DNA of 32,823 nucleotides from Clostridiales bacterium (GCA_030156665.1 JASGMB010000050.1:1-32823), one strand, 5' to 3'. Positions 7,944-16,252 are shown, counted from the stretch's first letter. Translations and numbers: made by a program. The notes: generated by a model not told the origin, from the letters alone.

Positions 7944-7977
7944 ATATGGCACACTAGAAATAAAGCAAACCAAGCGG

Positions 7978-8000
7978 AAGTGTATCAAAATGTAACACTT
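7978..8000 (+). promoter_or_regulatory. Upstream activator site 2
   Basis: AAGTGT-N11-ACACTT contains the heptamer TGTATCA again, followed by TGTAACA. It lies about 126 bases upstream of the GG of the -24/-12 promoter. Recurrence of TGTATCA in both sites supports a common binding protein. Confidence 0.5.
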
Positions 8001-8004
8001 TTTT

Positions 8005-8038
8005 ATGGGATTGAATAAGTTTTCAATCCCATTTTTTG
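8005..8038 (+). terminator. Terminator of the sigma-54 activator gene
   Basis: ATGGGATTGAA, a 6-base loop, and TTCAATCCCAT followed by six T residues form a textbook Rho-independent terminator. It separates the activator transcript from the antiporter operon. Confidence 0.85.
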
Positions 8039-8112
8039 TTTTAAAAAAAGGAATAATCCATCAATAGCAGTAAAATTAATGCGTTCAGTCCTATAACATA
8101 ACAATAATGAAT

Positions 8113-8129
8113 TTGGCATAAATATTGCT
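8113..8129 (+). promoter_or_regulatory. Sigma-54 (-24/-12) promoter of the antiporter operon
   Basis: TTGGCATAAATATTGCT matches the sigma-54 consensus TGGCAY-N5-TTGCW. The invariant GG (8115-8116) and GC (8127-8128) are separated by exactly 10 bases. Transcription should begin near 8140, leaving a leader of about 23 bases with the ribosome site GGAGAGG before ATG 8163. No competing sigma-A promoter is obvious. Confidence 0.8.
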
Positions 8130-8162
8130 ATATATAATAAGTGAAAGATAGGAGAGGAAGAT

Positions 8163-8636
8163 ATGAAAAGAATATTGATAGTGATGTTTTTATTTTTAAT
8201 ATTCTGGATTATATTAGCAGAAAAAATCAGTTTTGAAGTAGCGGTTTTGGGAATATTCATATGTTTGTGGACATATGTTTTTAACCATGGATTCAATGTA
8301 ATATTGACAAAGAATTTTTGGACGCTTGATAAAATACGTCATATGATAATATATTTATTTATTTTAGTGAAAGAAATTGTTATAGCGAATTTTCAAGTAG
8401 CCAAGGTTGTGATGAGTCGTGATATGAAGATTACGCCTACAGTTGTACACTTCCGGACAAGACTGAAATCGGATTTAAATAGAACGATACTTGCAAATTC
8501 AATCACACTTACACCGGGAACGCTTACAGTGCAAATGGAAAACGACCTCTTGACAATACATTGTCTTCAAAAAGATTACGTAGAGCATGTTTTAAATTCC
8601 AAGTTTGAAAAAATACTTTTAAAGGTAGAGGAGTAA
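8163..8636 (+). CDS. mrpE: Na+/H+ antiporter subunit E (MnhE/MrpE family)
   Basis: At 157 residues it has the usual family length. Two hydrophobic spans at about 5-40 and a third at 57-78 are followed by a cytosolic domain with the family signature NSITLTPGT near residue 118. Subunit E belongs to the membrane Mrp complex, which exchanges Na+ for H+; it does not itself carry the antiporter fold. It is the first gene of the operon, preceded by GGAGAGG and the sigma-54 promoter, and separated from subunit F by 4 bases. Confidence 0.9.
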   Translation: MKRILIVMFLFLIFWIILAEKISFEVAVLGIFICLWTYVFNHGFNVILTKNFWTLDKIRHMIIYLFILVKEIVIANFQVAKVVMSRDMKITPTVVHFRTRLKSDLNRTILANSITLTPGTLTVQMENDLLTIHCLQKDYVEHVLNSKFEKILLKVEE

Positions 8637-8640
8637 GCCG

Positions 8641-8913
8641 ATGATAGAAAAACTATTAATATTTAGTACTATCGTGTTATCTTTCACTGTTATATTATGC
8701 ATGATAAGAGTTATCAAAGGTCCCGATGCTGCTGATAGATTGATGGCGATTAATGTGATAGGCACCAAAATCATAGTACTGATATCCATCGTTTCATTTA
8801 TTTTGAAGGAAACGTATTTTATCGATGTAGTATTGGTGTATGCACTTATAAGTTTTATAGCTTCCACAGCTATAGCAGATTTTATTGAAAAGATGGGGGC
8901 AGATAAAGAATGA
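8641..8913 (+). CDS. mrpF: Antiporter subunit F (MnhF/MrpF family)
   Basis: The protein has 90 residues and three membrane spans. The motif RVIKGPDAADRLMAIN (about 23-38) is diagnostic for MnhF/MrpF. GGTAGAGGAG inside the end of mrpE is the ribosome site. The last codon overlaps the ATG of mrpG (ATGA). It is a small structural subunit of the Mrp membrane complex. Confidence 0.92.
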   Translation: MIEKLLIFSTIVLSFTVILCMIRVIKGPDAADRLMAINVIGTKIIVLISIVSFILKETYFIDVVLVYALISFIASTAIADFIEKMGADKE

Positions 8914-9215
8914 AATTAATGCTAATTGCCATTTTTCTGCTGGGGGGATTGTTCTTTTTCTCTGTAGGAACAATAGGCCTTTTAAGATTTCCCGATTTGT
9001 TTACTAGAGCACATAGTGCAGCAAAATGTGATACCCTTGGCGCGGTATTGTGCCTGATTGCATTAATGATGCACAGTGGTATTAATTATTCAAGCGTAAA
9101 GCTGTTGCTGGTGCTGATATTTCTGTGGGTGACAAACCCTACTGCAACCCATTTAATTGTGAAAGCCGTATTTGTAAAAAAGGATAAGCATAAAAAAATT
9201 GATGGAGTGAGATGA
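8910..9215 (+). CDS. mrpG: Antiporter subunit G (MnhG/MrpG family)
   Basis: At 101 residues with three membrane spans, it contains GTIGLLRFPDLFTRAHSAAKCDTLGA (about 20-45), the family hallmark, and NPTATHLIVKA near residue 80. It overlaps mrpF by 4 bases and is followed one base later by the DUF4040 gene. It is a small subunit of the Mrp complex. Confidence 0.92.
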   Translation: MKLMLIAIFLLGGLFFFSVGTIGLLRFPDLFTRAHSAAKCDTLGAVLCLIALMMHSGINYSSVKLLLVLIFLWVTNPTATHLIVKAVFVKKDKHKKIDGVR

Positions 9216-9216
9216 A

Positions 9217-9441
9217 ATGGAAATATTCAGTATCATAATGATTTTATTTTTAATAGGTTCTGCAATTGCAGTATCTGCTATAAAAAACTTATTGGGAGCT
9301 ATTATAGCTTTTACGGTTTACAGCCTGGTAATGGCAATTCTATGGCAGCAGCTCAATGCGCCGGATTTGGCAATAACAGAAGCGGCAGTGGGTGCGGGTA
9401 TCACAACATTATTATTTATTTTTACACTTAAAAAAAATTAG
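9217..9441 (+). CDS. DUF4040 subunit (MbhD-like; equals part of the MrpA C-terminus)
   Basis: The 74 residues form three short membrane spans, with the conserved stretch QQLNAPDLAITEAAVGAGI (about 44-62). In classical Mrp this piece is fused to the C-terminus of MrpA; in archaeal Mbh and Mbs complexes it is the separate subunit D. Here it is separate and comes before subunit B, as in Mbh. The acidic residues D50 and E55 lie in the membrane region and are expected to take part in ion movement. Confidence 0.85.
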   Translation: MEIFSIIMILFLIGSAIAVSAIKNLLGAIIAFTVYSLVMAILWQQLNAPDLAITEAAVGAGITTLLFIFTLKKN

Positions 9442-9453
9442 AGGGATTGGTAA

Positions 9454-9729
9454 ATGAAAAAATTAATTGCAATTTTATTAACAGGAATATTAGTAAGCAT
9501 ATTGCTTGTGGGAGTGTATGATCTTCCCAAATTTGGCAGAGCAGATAATCCCGTTAACAATGAGGTGGCCCAAAGATATCTCAAAAAGGGTGTCAAAGAC
9601 ACCGGAGCCTTAAATATAGTAACCGGCATTATATTGGATTATAGAGCTTTTGATACATTTGGGGAAGCGGTTGTACTGTTTACAGCCGCAGTAGCTGTTC
9701 TTGTAGTTTTGAAGAGAGAAGATTCATGA
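9454..9729 (+). CDS. MbhE-like subunit (MrpA C-terminal / MrpB N-terminal homologue)
   Basis: The 91 residues contain an N-terminal membrane span, an extracytoplasmic loop with DNPVNNEVAQRYLKKGVKDTG, then NIVTGIILDYRAFDTFGEAVVLFTAA. That last stretch is a clear signature of the segment that in standard Mrp ends MrpA, and that in Mbh is subunit E. The ribosome site is GAGGGA, 8 bases before the ATG. Its gene position (D, E, then B-type) follows the Mbh order. Confidence 0.85.
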   Translation: MKKLIAILLTGILVSILLVGVYDLPKFGRADNPVNNEVAQRYLKKGVKDTGALNIVTGIILDYRAFDTFGEAVVLFTAAVAVLVVLKREDS

Positions 9730-9744
9730 AAGTGAGAAGGTGCT

Positions 9745-10164
9745 ATGAAAAATACCATTTTAAAAGAAGTTAGTAAAATTGTTATTCCGTTTATACAAAT
9801 TTTTAGTATTTATATTATATTTCACGGACATCTTTCTCCGGGTGGTGGGTTTGCCGGTGGAACAATATTTGGCGCCAGCTTGATATTATACAGGATTGTG
9901 TACGGAAAGGGTGATGCACAAAAGAAAATTAGTTATAAGAGATTGATGCATTTAATGTGCATATCGTTGATCTTTTATGGCGTCTTAAAAGGATACGGTT
10001 TCATCACGGGAGGCAGCTATATAGACTTATTTGAAATACCCCTCGGCACACCGGGCAGAATTTTGAGCGGAGGTTATATACTGCCATTAAACATTGCAGT
10101 AGGTATTGTGGTAGCGATGGTCATGTATCTTTTTTTTACATTGTTCTATGAAGGAGAAGTATAA
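9745..10164 (+). CDS. mrpB: Antiporter subunit B (MnhB/MrpB, MbhF-like)
   Basis: The protein has 139 residues and four membrane spans. The motif HGHLSPGGGFAGGTIFG (about 28-44) is the family hallmark, followed by FEIPLGTPGRILSGG near residue 96. The ribosome site GAGAAGG lies upstream of ATG 9745. It ends just before subunit C, whose ribosome site (AAGGAGAAG) lies inside this gene. Confidence 0.9.
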   Translation: MKNTILKEVSKIVIPFIQIFSIYIIFHGHLSPGGGFAGGTIFGASLILYRIVYGKGDAQKKISYKRLMHLMCISLIFYGVLKGYGFITGGSYIDLFEIPLGTPGRILSGGYILPLNIAVGIVVAMVMYLFFTLFYEGEV

Positions 10165-10165
10165 G

Positions 10166-10528
10166 ATGGAGATGTTGTTTACCAAGTATTTTGAAGTAGG
10201 GTCAATGGTCTTATTCGGTGTAGGCTTTATGACACTTTTACTTCACAATAACCTGATAAAAAAAATCATAGGGATGAATATTATGGATACGGCAGTGTTT
10301 TTATTTTTTATAGCAAAAGGATATATAGATGGAAGGGAAGCTCCTATCGTCAGAGGATTCCATAAAGGTGTAGAAGCATATGTCAATCCCGTGCCTGCGG
10401 CGTTAATGTTAACGGGAATTGTTATCGCCGTCAGTGTGACAGCTTTTGCACTCGCGCTAACAGTAAAAATTTATGAAAAATATGGCACAATTGAGCTGGA
10501 TGAAATAATGAAAATGAGGGGGGATTAG
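10166..10528 (+). CDS. mrpC: Antiporter subunit C (MnhC/MrpC, NuoK-like)
   Basis: With ATG 10166 the protein has 120 residues, the normal length; the in-frame ATG 10148 lies before the ribosome site AAGGAG (10149-10154) and is unlikely. Three membrane spans and the motif NNLIKKIIGMNIMDTAVFLFF identify the NuoK-like subunit C. The segment NPVPAALMLTGIVIAVSVTA is also typical. It sits one base before the first large antiporter gene. Confidence 0.9.
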   Translation: MEMLFTKYFEVGSMVLFGVGFMTLLLHNNLIKKIIGMNIMDTAVFLFFIAKGYIDGREAPIVRGFHKGVEAYVNPVPAALMLTGIVIAVSVTAFALALTVKIYEKYGTIELDEIMKMRGD

Positions 10529-10529
10529 C

Positions 10530-11902
10530 ATGATGTATATCCGGAGTTTTCCATTAGTTGCCATTTTAATATTGTTGGTTAGTGCTTTTGTTATGCCCAT
10601 GATAAAGAAGCGGAGCATAGTGAAGGGACTCAGTCTGGTATCTATGGGAATATCAAGCATATTAGCGCTTATTACGTTAGTGTATGTTAAGGAAAATGGC
10701 AGCTTTATTTATAGGATCGGACATTGGGACGCACCATGGGGAATTGAATTTCAGATCGGAATCATTGAAGCAATGATGGGATTTTTATTTACATCGGTTG
10801 CGGCATTAATTATATGGTATTCAATCTACAGTATTCATAAAGAAATAAAAGATAACAGGGTAGTTTTTTACTACTTGTTGGTAAATATTCTGATAGGGGC
10901 ACTGCTTGGCATTGTATTTTCAAATGATTTGTTTAACAGTTTTGTTTTTATGGAACTGAGTACTTTAGCATCGTGCGGCATTATAGTGGTTAAGGATAAA
11001 AAAGAGAATATTAAAGCTACGCTAAAGTATTTGGTGCTAAGTACGCTGGGGTCAGGGCTTGTCTTAATGGGAATTGCCTTTTTGTATTCAATAACTGGTC
11101 ATTTAAACATGACCTTCGCACATCGGGAAATTGTTAAAGTATATGCGGATTATGGTCAGACCGTATTGATCACGTTAGGATTATTTACGGTAGGATTGGG
11201 TGTTAAGAGTGCCATGTTTCCGCTTCATACATGGCTGCCGGATGCGCACTCGAGTGCACCTTCTTCTTCCAGTGCGCTTTTGTCCGCCCTTGTACTTAAG
11301 GGATTTGTACTCTTGCTTGTTAAAATATTGTACAGAGTGTTCGGTACGGAAATTATCAATCAATTTCCAATATTAAATTTAATTTTAATATCTTTTTAGG
11401 GATAGGTCTTGGAAGTGAGCTTGGCTTAACCATCGCAATTTTCCATATCATCGGGCATGCTGTTACAAAGTCGACACTGTTCCTGGTTGTTGGCTCCATG
11501 ATTGAACAGACCGGATTTAAGAAGCTGGAAGATTTAAAAGGGATCGGTAAAGAGATGCCTGTGACACTGGCAATCTTTGCAATAGGTGCTTTATCTATGG
11601 TTGGAATCCCACTTCTACCCGGATTTATAAGTAAATGGTACCTTGCTCTTGCCAGTATAGAAGTGGGTAAAATGATTTTAATAGGGGCAATTCTTTTGAG
11701 CAGTTTACTAAATGCAATCTATTATTTTCCAATTGTTATTAATGGATTTTTTGGTGAAGAGAATTTAGAAGGCAAAGTGTACAAAGCAAAGCATAGACCG
11801 TTAAGACAGTCGTTTCCAGTATTCATATTAATCGTAGGAATGTTTTATGTTGGAATCGCTGCAAGAGGGATCATGTATATGATTAGTCTAGGTTTGGCAT
11901 GA
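10530..11902 (+). pseudogene. First large antiporter subunit (MrpD/NuoM-like), broken by an internal deletion
   Basis: The first 289 codons carry the proton-translocating fold: transmembrane Glu142 (FVFMELSTL) and the Lys-bearing span after GLGVKSAMFPLHTWLPDAH. The frame then stops at TAG 11397-11399. The downstream frame is open from about 11390 and continues the protein (FLGIGLGSELGLTIAIFHIIGHAVTKS ... ISKWYLA) to TGA at 11902. Missing at the junction is the segment that in this family reads roughly D-x-KR-x-LAYSS-x-x-Q-x-GYI, about 25-32 codons. The frame change needs a deletion of 3n+1 bases. It is therefore either a pseudogene or an assembly error. The start ATG 10530 has a strong GGGGGG ribosome site and flanking genes look intact. 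Confidence 0.8.
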
Positions 11903-11916
11903 GGAGGTTAGAGGGA

Positions 11917-13371
11917 TTGAGCAATGTATTTGTGCTATTTCCGATTGTATTTCCATTTATAGCAGCAGTTGCAGTATCAACTATTAAATTTCGAAATGAA
12001 AAATGGAGAAATATTTTTATTATTTTTTCAGTTATTATCAATTTTATATCTATCATATTGATTCTAAATACGGAGGGTTTAGTAGCATTTCATCTTTGGA
12101 CTGTCAATAATTTTTTAGACATATATTTTAAAATTGATGAAATGGGGATTTTCTTTTCCATACTGGCATCAATATTATGGATATTTACTGCATTTTATGC
12201 CATAGATTATATGAAACATGAAGGTCGAGAAAAGATATTTTTTGTATTTTTCATATTAACGCTTGGGATTACTGTGGGGATAGCATTTTCAGGTAACTTA
12301 TTTACCCTGTACATTTTCTATGAGCTATTAACCTTAGCGACTTTTCCGTTAGTGATACATTCGGGGAGTAAAGAAGCACTGGACAGTGGGAAAAAATATC
12401 TTATCTATTCTTTTGGTGGAGCAACGTTAATCCTGTTGGGAATGATTTTATTATTTAGTATTAACAGCAATATGGATTTTGTTGCGCGCGGTGTTTTAAG
12501 TGGAGCAGTAGAAAATGCCAATTTGATATCCATTGTTTATGCACTGATGTTCTTGGGTTTTGGTGTGAAAGCAGCCATTGTGCCCTTTCATTCATGGCTT
12601 CCCGGTGCGATGGTAGCGCCTACCCCTGTTAGCGCTTTGCTGCATGCGGTAGCTGTTGTCAAGTCAGGAATTTTCGCGATCATTCGGATTAGTTATTTTA
12701 TTTTTGGGGCGGAGATTGTAAGAGAAACGCATGACAATATTTACTTAAGCATATTAATTGTCATTACAATACTGTTGGGCTCATTGCTTGCGCTGCATCA
12801 GGAAAATCTGAAGAAGCGGCTAGCATATTCTACCATAAGCCAGTTGGGATATATCTTACTAGGAATAATTCTTTTAAATGAAAACGCATTAATCGGTGGG
12901 CTTTTACATCTTGTCAATCATGCAGTAATCAAAATTACATTGTTCTTTTGTGCTGGTGCAATTTATTTTACTACCGGTAAAAAGAATATAAGTGATATAA
13001 GAGGTATAGGGAGGAAGATGCCGGTGACCATGTGGTGTTTTGCCATAGCTGCGATTTCCCTTATTGGAATACCACCGACAAACGGTTCGGTAAGCAAGTG
13101 GTATTTAGCGCTTGGAGGGCTTAACGCGAATAAAATCCTGTTTGTAGTTATATTATTGTTAAGTGCGTTTCTTACTGCGGCTTATCTGTTACCCATCGTC
13201 ATCGCTGCCTTTTTCCCAGGTGGAGATAAGGTGGAGAACGAAAGCAGGGTAGAACCGCCTCCGAGAATGCTTATACCAATTGTGATGTTAACAGGTGTGG
13301 TTGTCTTTCTTGGATTCTTCCCTAATGCGGTGCTAAGCTTTATTGGAGAAATCGTCAGAATGGTTATTTAA
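11917..13371 (+). CDS. mrpD: Second large antiporter subunit (MrpD/NuoM/NuoN-like)
   Basis: About 484 residues from TTG 11917, which GAGGAGG (11901-11907) serves; ATG 11899, overlapping the previous stop, is the alternative and adds six residues. Some fourteen membrane spans are expected. Key residues are present: the transmembrane Glu in YIFYELLTLATF (about 142 from ATG), the Lys region GFGVKAAIVPFHSWLPGAMVAPTP, and KKRLAYSTISQLGYILLG, which is the segment missing from the preceding homologue. The ending ...NGSVSKWYLALGG is standard. It is an ion-pumping subunit of the Mrp-type membrane complex. Confidence 0.9.
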   Translation: MSNVFVLFPIVFPFIAAVAVSTIKFRNEKWRNIFIIFSVIINFISIILILNTEGLVAFHLWTVNNFLDIYFKIDEMGIFFSILASILWIFTAFYAIDYMKHEGREKIFFVFFILTLGITVGIAFSGNLFTLYIFYELLTLATFPLVIHSGSKEALDSGKKYLIYSFGGATLILLGMILLFSINSNMDFVARGVLSGAVENANLISIVYALMFLGFGVKAAIVPFHSWLPGAMVAPTPVSALLHAVAVVKSGIFAIIRISYFIFGAEIVRETHDNIYLSILIVITILLGSLLALHQENLKKRLAYSTISQLGYILLGIILLNENALIGGLLHLVNHAVIKITLFFCAGAIYFTTGKKNISDIRGIGRKMPVTMWCFAIAAISLIGIPPTNGSVSKWYLALGGLNANKILFVVILLLSAFLTAAYLLPIVIAAFFPGGDKVENESRVEPPPRMLIPIVMLTGVVVFLGFFPNAVLSFIGEIVRMVI

Positions 13372-13399
13372 TAAATTAATTTATGAGTTGTTATAATGA

Positions 13400-13440
13400 G
13401 CGAAGTTTAAAATTTAATATTTCCTTAATATAAACTTCGC
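13400..13440 (+). repeat. Inverted repeat in the only long gap of the antiporter operon
   Basis: GCGAAGTTTA and TAAACTTCGC are perfect 10-base arms around a 21-base AT-rich centre. There is no T run. The arms resemble those of the hairpin at 16403-16430 (GTGAAGTTTA/TAAACTTCAC). Confidence 0.5.
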
Positions 13441-13491
13441 GAATTTCATCGATAACTACATTCATTTATTTTAAATTTAGATATTGGTTAA

Positions 13492-15498
13492 ATAAGTTTA
13501 TTAATTATTTTATTACTTCCGGGAGTAGGGTCACTGGTCGGATTTATGATCGGAAGAAAAAGTGAAAGTTTTAGAAATCTTTTTAATGTCATCATGACAG
13601 GAATGCTTTTTTTGGTTGTTACCATACTGTATAAACCGGTAAGCAGAAACGCCATTGAACTATTTATACCGGATATTATGGGGACTGGCTTGTATTTGAA
13701 ATTAGATATATTCAGATATATATTTGTTTGGATTACGGTATTTATTTGGTTTTTAACTACAATATATTCAACCCGGTATCTCATAAAATATAAAAATAGA
13801 AATAGATACTATGCGTTTTTTATGCTTACTCTCAGCAGTACGATTGGCATATTTTTATCTGAACATTTGTTGAATCTCTTTACATTTTTTGAAATTATGT
13901 CCTTTACGTCATATATACTTATCATTCACGACGAAGATGAGTATGCCCATGAGGCGGGAAAGTCTTATCTAGGGATGGCAATTGGCGGCGGTCTGGTATT
14001 ATTGATGGGATTATTCTTACTTTTTGATTATACTGCTACATTAAATATCAGTGAACTACCGCTAAAAATAAAAGAGATTGGTAGTATAAAGTATTTAGTC
14101 AGTGGGCTTATTATTATTGGATTTGGTGTAAAAGCAGGTATGGTACCACTGCATGTATGGCTGCCAAAAGCCCATCCGGCAGCGCCAACGCCTGCCAGTG
14201 CTATTTTATCGGGGATACTTCTGAAGACGGGTATATTTGGTATCCTTATCACGACAGGTGTTATTATGGAAGGAGATATACTTATTTCCACTATTATATT
14301 GATATTAGGATTTATCAATATGTTTTTGGGAGGACTCTTGGCAATATTTCAAAGAAACATTAAAAGAATTTTGGCATACAGCAGTATGAGCCAGATGGGA
14401 TATATTCTCATGGGTATAGGCTTAATAGGTATTTTAAAAGAGCATAAGGCAGTAGCTATATACGGTACCATATACCATATTATTAATCATGCAATTTATA
14501 AAGGGTTGTTGTTTCTAGGTGCAGGGATTATATATATGATATTACATGACCTGAGTATTAATGAAATCAGGGGTTTTGGAAAGCATAAGCCCATATTAAA
14601 AGCGATGTTTCTAACAGGTATTTTTGCGGTTATCGGAATACCGGGATTTAACGGTTTTGCAAGTAAAACGCTTTTACATGAAGCGCTATTAGAAGCGCAG
14701 CATATATATCATAACGGATGGTTTACTGTAGCAGAGATTGTATTTATTCTTAGCAGCGGATTGACCGTAGCCTATTTATTAAAGATCTTTATAGCCGTAT
14801 TTGTGGAGCAAAACGAAAAATACTGGGGACAATATAAGCATCATATTAGGAAAAGAGTAAGTATTCCATTGATTACACTAAGCGGAGTGATTGTTTATAT
14901 AGGTATCCGGCCGAATGCAGTCATGTATGTAATAGATGGGGCTTTAGTGACGTTTGGGTTGCAAAAAGGTTTGGAAGCGGAATTTTATACGTTAAATAAT
15001 ATAAAAGCTTCTTTACTGGCAGTCGCTATAGGAGTAACAATCTATATCGGTTTTGTTAGAAAGTACCTTAGAAAGCAAAAAGGTAGTGAAAGCTGGTATG
15101 TGAATCCATCATTAGGATGGCTTAATATTGAGAAAGATATATACAGTCCAGTGCTGAAATTTGTATATAGATTTAGCTCAACCATTCTCCATGCGATCGA
15201 CCAGAGTGTAATGAATATAGTAAATTATATCACTAACGGTATTAAGGCATTCAGTAAGATGGAAATAAAATATATGTGTTATAAAAAATTAAACATCTAT
15301 AAAAAGATGCAATTATTTTCTAATAGTAATGAAAAGAATTCTTACCATTTAGCGAATTATATTCATAATATTAGTCCGGAAATTTATAATGTAGCAGGTG
15401 TATTAAATAAACTGCGTAACAGTTTGAATAGTATGATGTACTCCGTCTTTATATTTGCTACAATACTGGTAATAGTTTTACTGGTTTTATTTCTTTAG
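13492..15498 (+). CDS. Third large antiporter subunit (NuoL/MrpA N-terminal-like)
   Basis: From ATG 13546 there are 650 residues, but the first membrane span extends upstream: codons from 13492 read ISLLIILLLPGVGSLVGF before that ATG. The open frame begins right after TAA 13489-13491 with ATA, with no ATG, GTG or TTG and no ribosome site, so the true start is unclear. The transmembrane Glu is in LFTFFEIMSF (E116 from ATG), the Lys region is GFGVKAGMVPLHVWLPKAHPAAPTP, and RNIKRILAYSSMSQMGYILMG follows. The final 170 residues form a tail with two or three further spans, as in long NuoL/MrpA-like chains, but without DUF4040, which is a separate gene here. It is the last gene of the operon. Confidence 0.85.
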   Translation: MSLLIILLLPGVGSLVGFMIGRKSESFRNLFNVIMTGMLFLVVTILYKPVSRNAIELFIPDIMGTGLYLKLDIFRYIFVWITVFIWFLTTIYSTRYLIKYKNRNRYYAFFMLTLSSTIGIFLSEHLLNLFTFFEIMSFTSYILIIHDEDEYAHEAGKSYLGMAIGGGLVLLMGLFLLFDYTATLNISELPLKIKEIGSIKYLVSGLIIIGFGVKAGMVPLHVWLPKAHPAAPTPASAILSGILLKTGIFGILITTGVIMEGDILISTIILILGFINMFLGGLLAIFQRNIKRILAYSSMSQMGYILMGIGLIGILKEHKAVAIYGTIYHIINHAIYKGLLFLGAGIIYMILHDLSINEIRGFGKHKPILKAMFLTGIFAVIGIPGFNGFASKTLLHEALLEAQHIYHNGWFTVAEIVFILSSGLTVAYLLKIFIAVFVEQNEKYWGQYKHHIRKRVSIPLITLSGVIVYIGIRPNAVMYVIDGALVTFGLQKGLEAEFYTLNNIKASLLAVAIGVTIYIGFVRKYLRKQKGSESWYVNPSLGWLNIEKDIYSPVLKFVYRFSSTILHAIDQSVMNIVNYITNGIKAFSKMEIKYMCYKKLNIYKKMQLFSNSNEKNSYHLANYIHNISPEIYNVAGVLNKLRNSLNSMMYSVFIFATILVIVLLVLFL

Positions 15499-15574
15499 AA
15501 TCAATTTTTTAAATTTTATATAAAATAGTAAAAATAAGATGCAAATACTAAAATATATTATAGACAATGTACGG

Positions 15575-15603
15575 TTGACTTCACAATAATGGTTAGATAA
15601 GAT
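15575..15603 (+). promoter_or_regulatory. Sigma-A promoter for the UPF0316 gene
   Basis: TTGACT (15575-15580), 17 bases, TAAGAT (15598-15603), about 100 bases upstream of the start at 15704. It indicates that the gene is transcribed separately from the antiporter operon. Confidence 0.55.
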
Positions 15604-15703
15604 AGAAACAAAGATTAAATATTCTTAAGGAAGAAGGAACGAAAAGAAGTCTTTTTTTTCTAAATAAGATTATTATATTTATTACACAAATAAGGAGAAT
15701 ACG

Positions 15704-16252
15704 ATGAAGGAAATTATTTTGATTTTACTGTTACAGTTAGTTTATGTTCCGATTTTTACTTTGAGGACAATTTTCTTAGTAAAAAATATGAGCACTACAG
15801 CTGCATTTTTAGGATTTATGGAAGCATTAATTTATGTATTTGGGCTATCTCTGGTTTTTAGCGGTGAAAGAAGCACAATTGCAATGTTTGTTTATGCTGC
15901 CGGTTTTGGAGCGGGAATTTTTATTGGCGGCTATATTGAACGGAGATTAGCTATTGGATATACAACTCTACTGGTTAATTTAATGCATAAAAATCAAGAG
16001 CTGATTGACCGTCTTCGAAATGAGGGTTTCGGTGTTACAGTCTTTGAGGGGAACGGAAGAGATAGTAAACGTTATCGGTTGGATATTCTAACAAAACGAA
16101 ATAGAGAAGATGAATTGTTTGCATTAATTGAAGTGTATGAACCAAAAGCGTTTATCGTTTCTTATGAGCCGAGAAAATTTAAAGGTGGATTTTTAGTAAA
16201 TGCTATGAAGAAAAGCACAAAAGATAACAAAGCCTCCGATAGCAATAAGTAA
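15704..16252 (+). CDS. UPF0316 family membrane protein (DUF2179)
   Basis: The 182 residues begin with three membrane spans (about 2-22, 31-52 and 60-80), the DUF5698-type part, including TLRTIFLVKNM and AGFGAGIFIGGYIE. A cytosolic DUF2179 domain follows (about 95-170) with LRNEGFGVTVFEGNGRDSKRYRLDIL. This matches UPF0316 proteins such as Bacillus subtilis YebE. DUF2179 also ends YitT-type membrane proteins and is thought to be a ligand-binding module; the ligand is unknown. AAGGAG stands 7 bases before the ATG. It has its own promoter and terminator. Confidence 0.88.
   Translation: MKEIILILLLQLVYVPIFTLRTIFLVKNMSTTAAFLGFMEALIYVFGLSLVFSGERSTIAMFVYAAGFGAGIFIGGYIERRLAIGYTTLLVNLMHKNQELIDRLRNEGFGVTVFEGNGRDSKRYRLDILTKRNREDELFALIEVYEPKAFIVSYEPRKFKGGFLVNAMKKSTKDNKASDSNK

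Noticed and set aside
7945-7966. A second -24/-12 promoter (ATGGCAC ... AAAGCA) after the activator gene
   Set aside because: The distance between GG and GC is 15 bases instead of 10, so sigma-54 would not use it.
11181-11363. Minus-strand ORF inside the broken antiporter gene
   Set aside because: The plus strand has clear antiporter sequence here; the reverse frame is Arg/Lys-rich shadow without a ribosome site.
8163-16252. Hydrogenase or formate lyase genes belonging to an Mbh-type complex
   Set aside because: No CxxC nickel-site motifs or FeS-subunit genes are found before or after the operon in this window.
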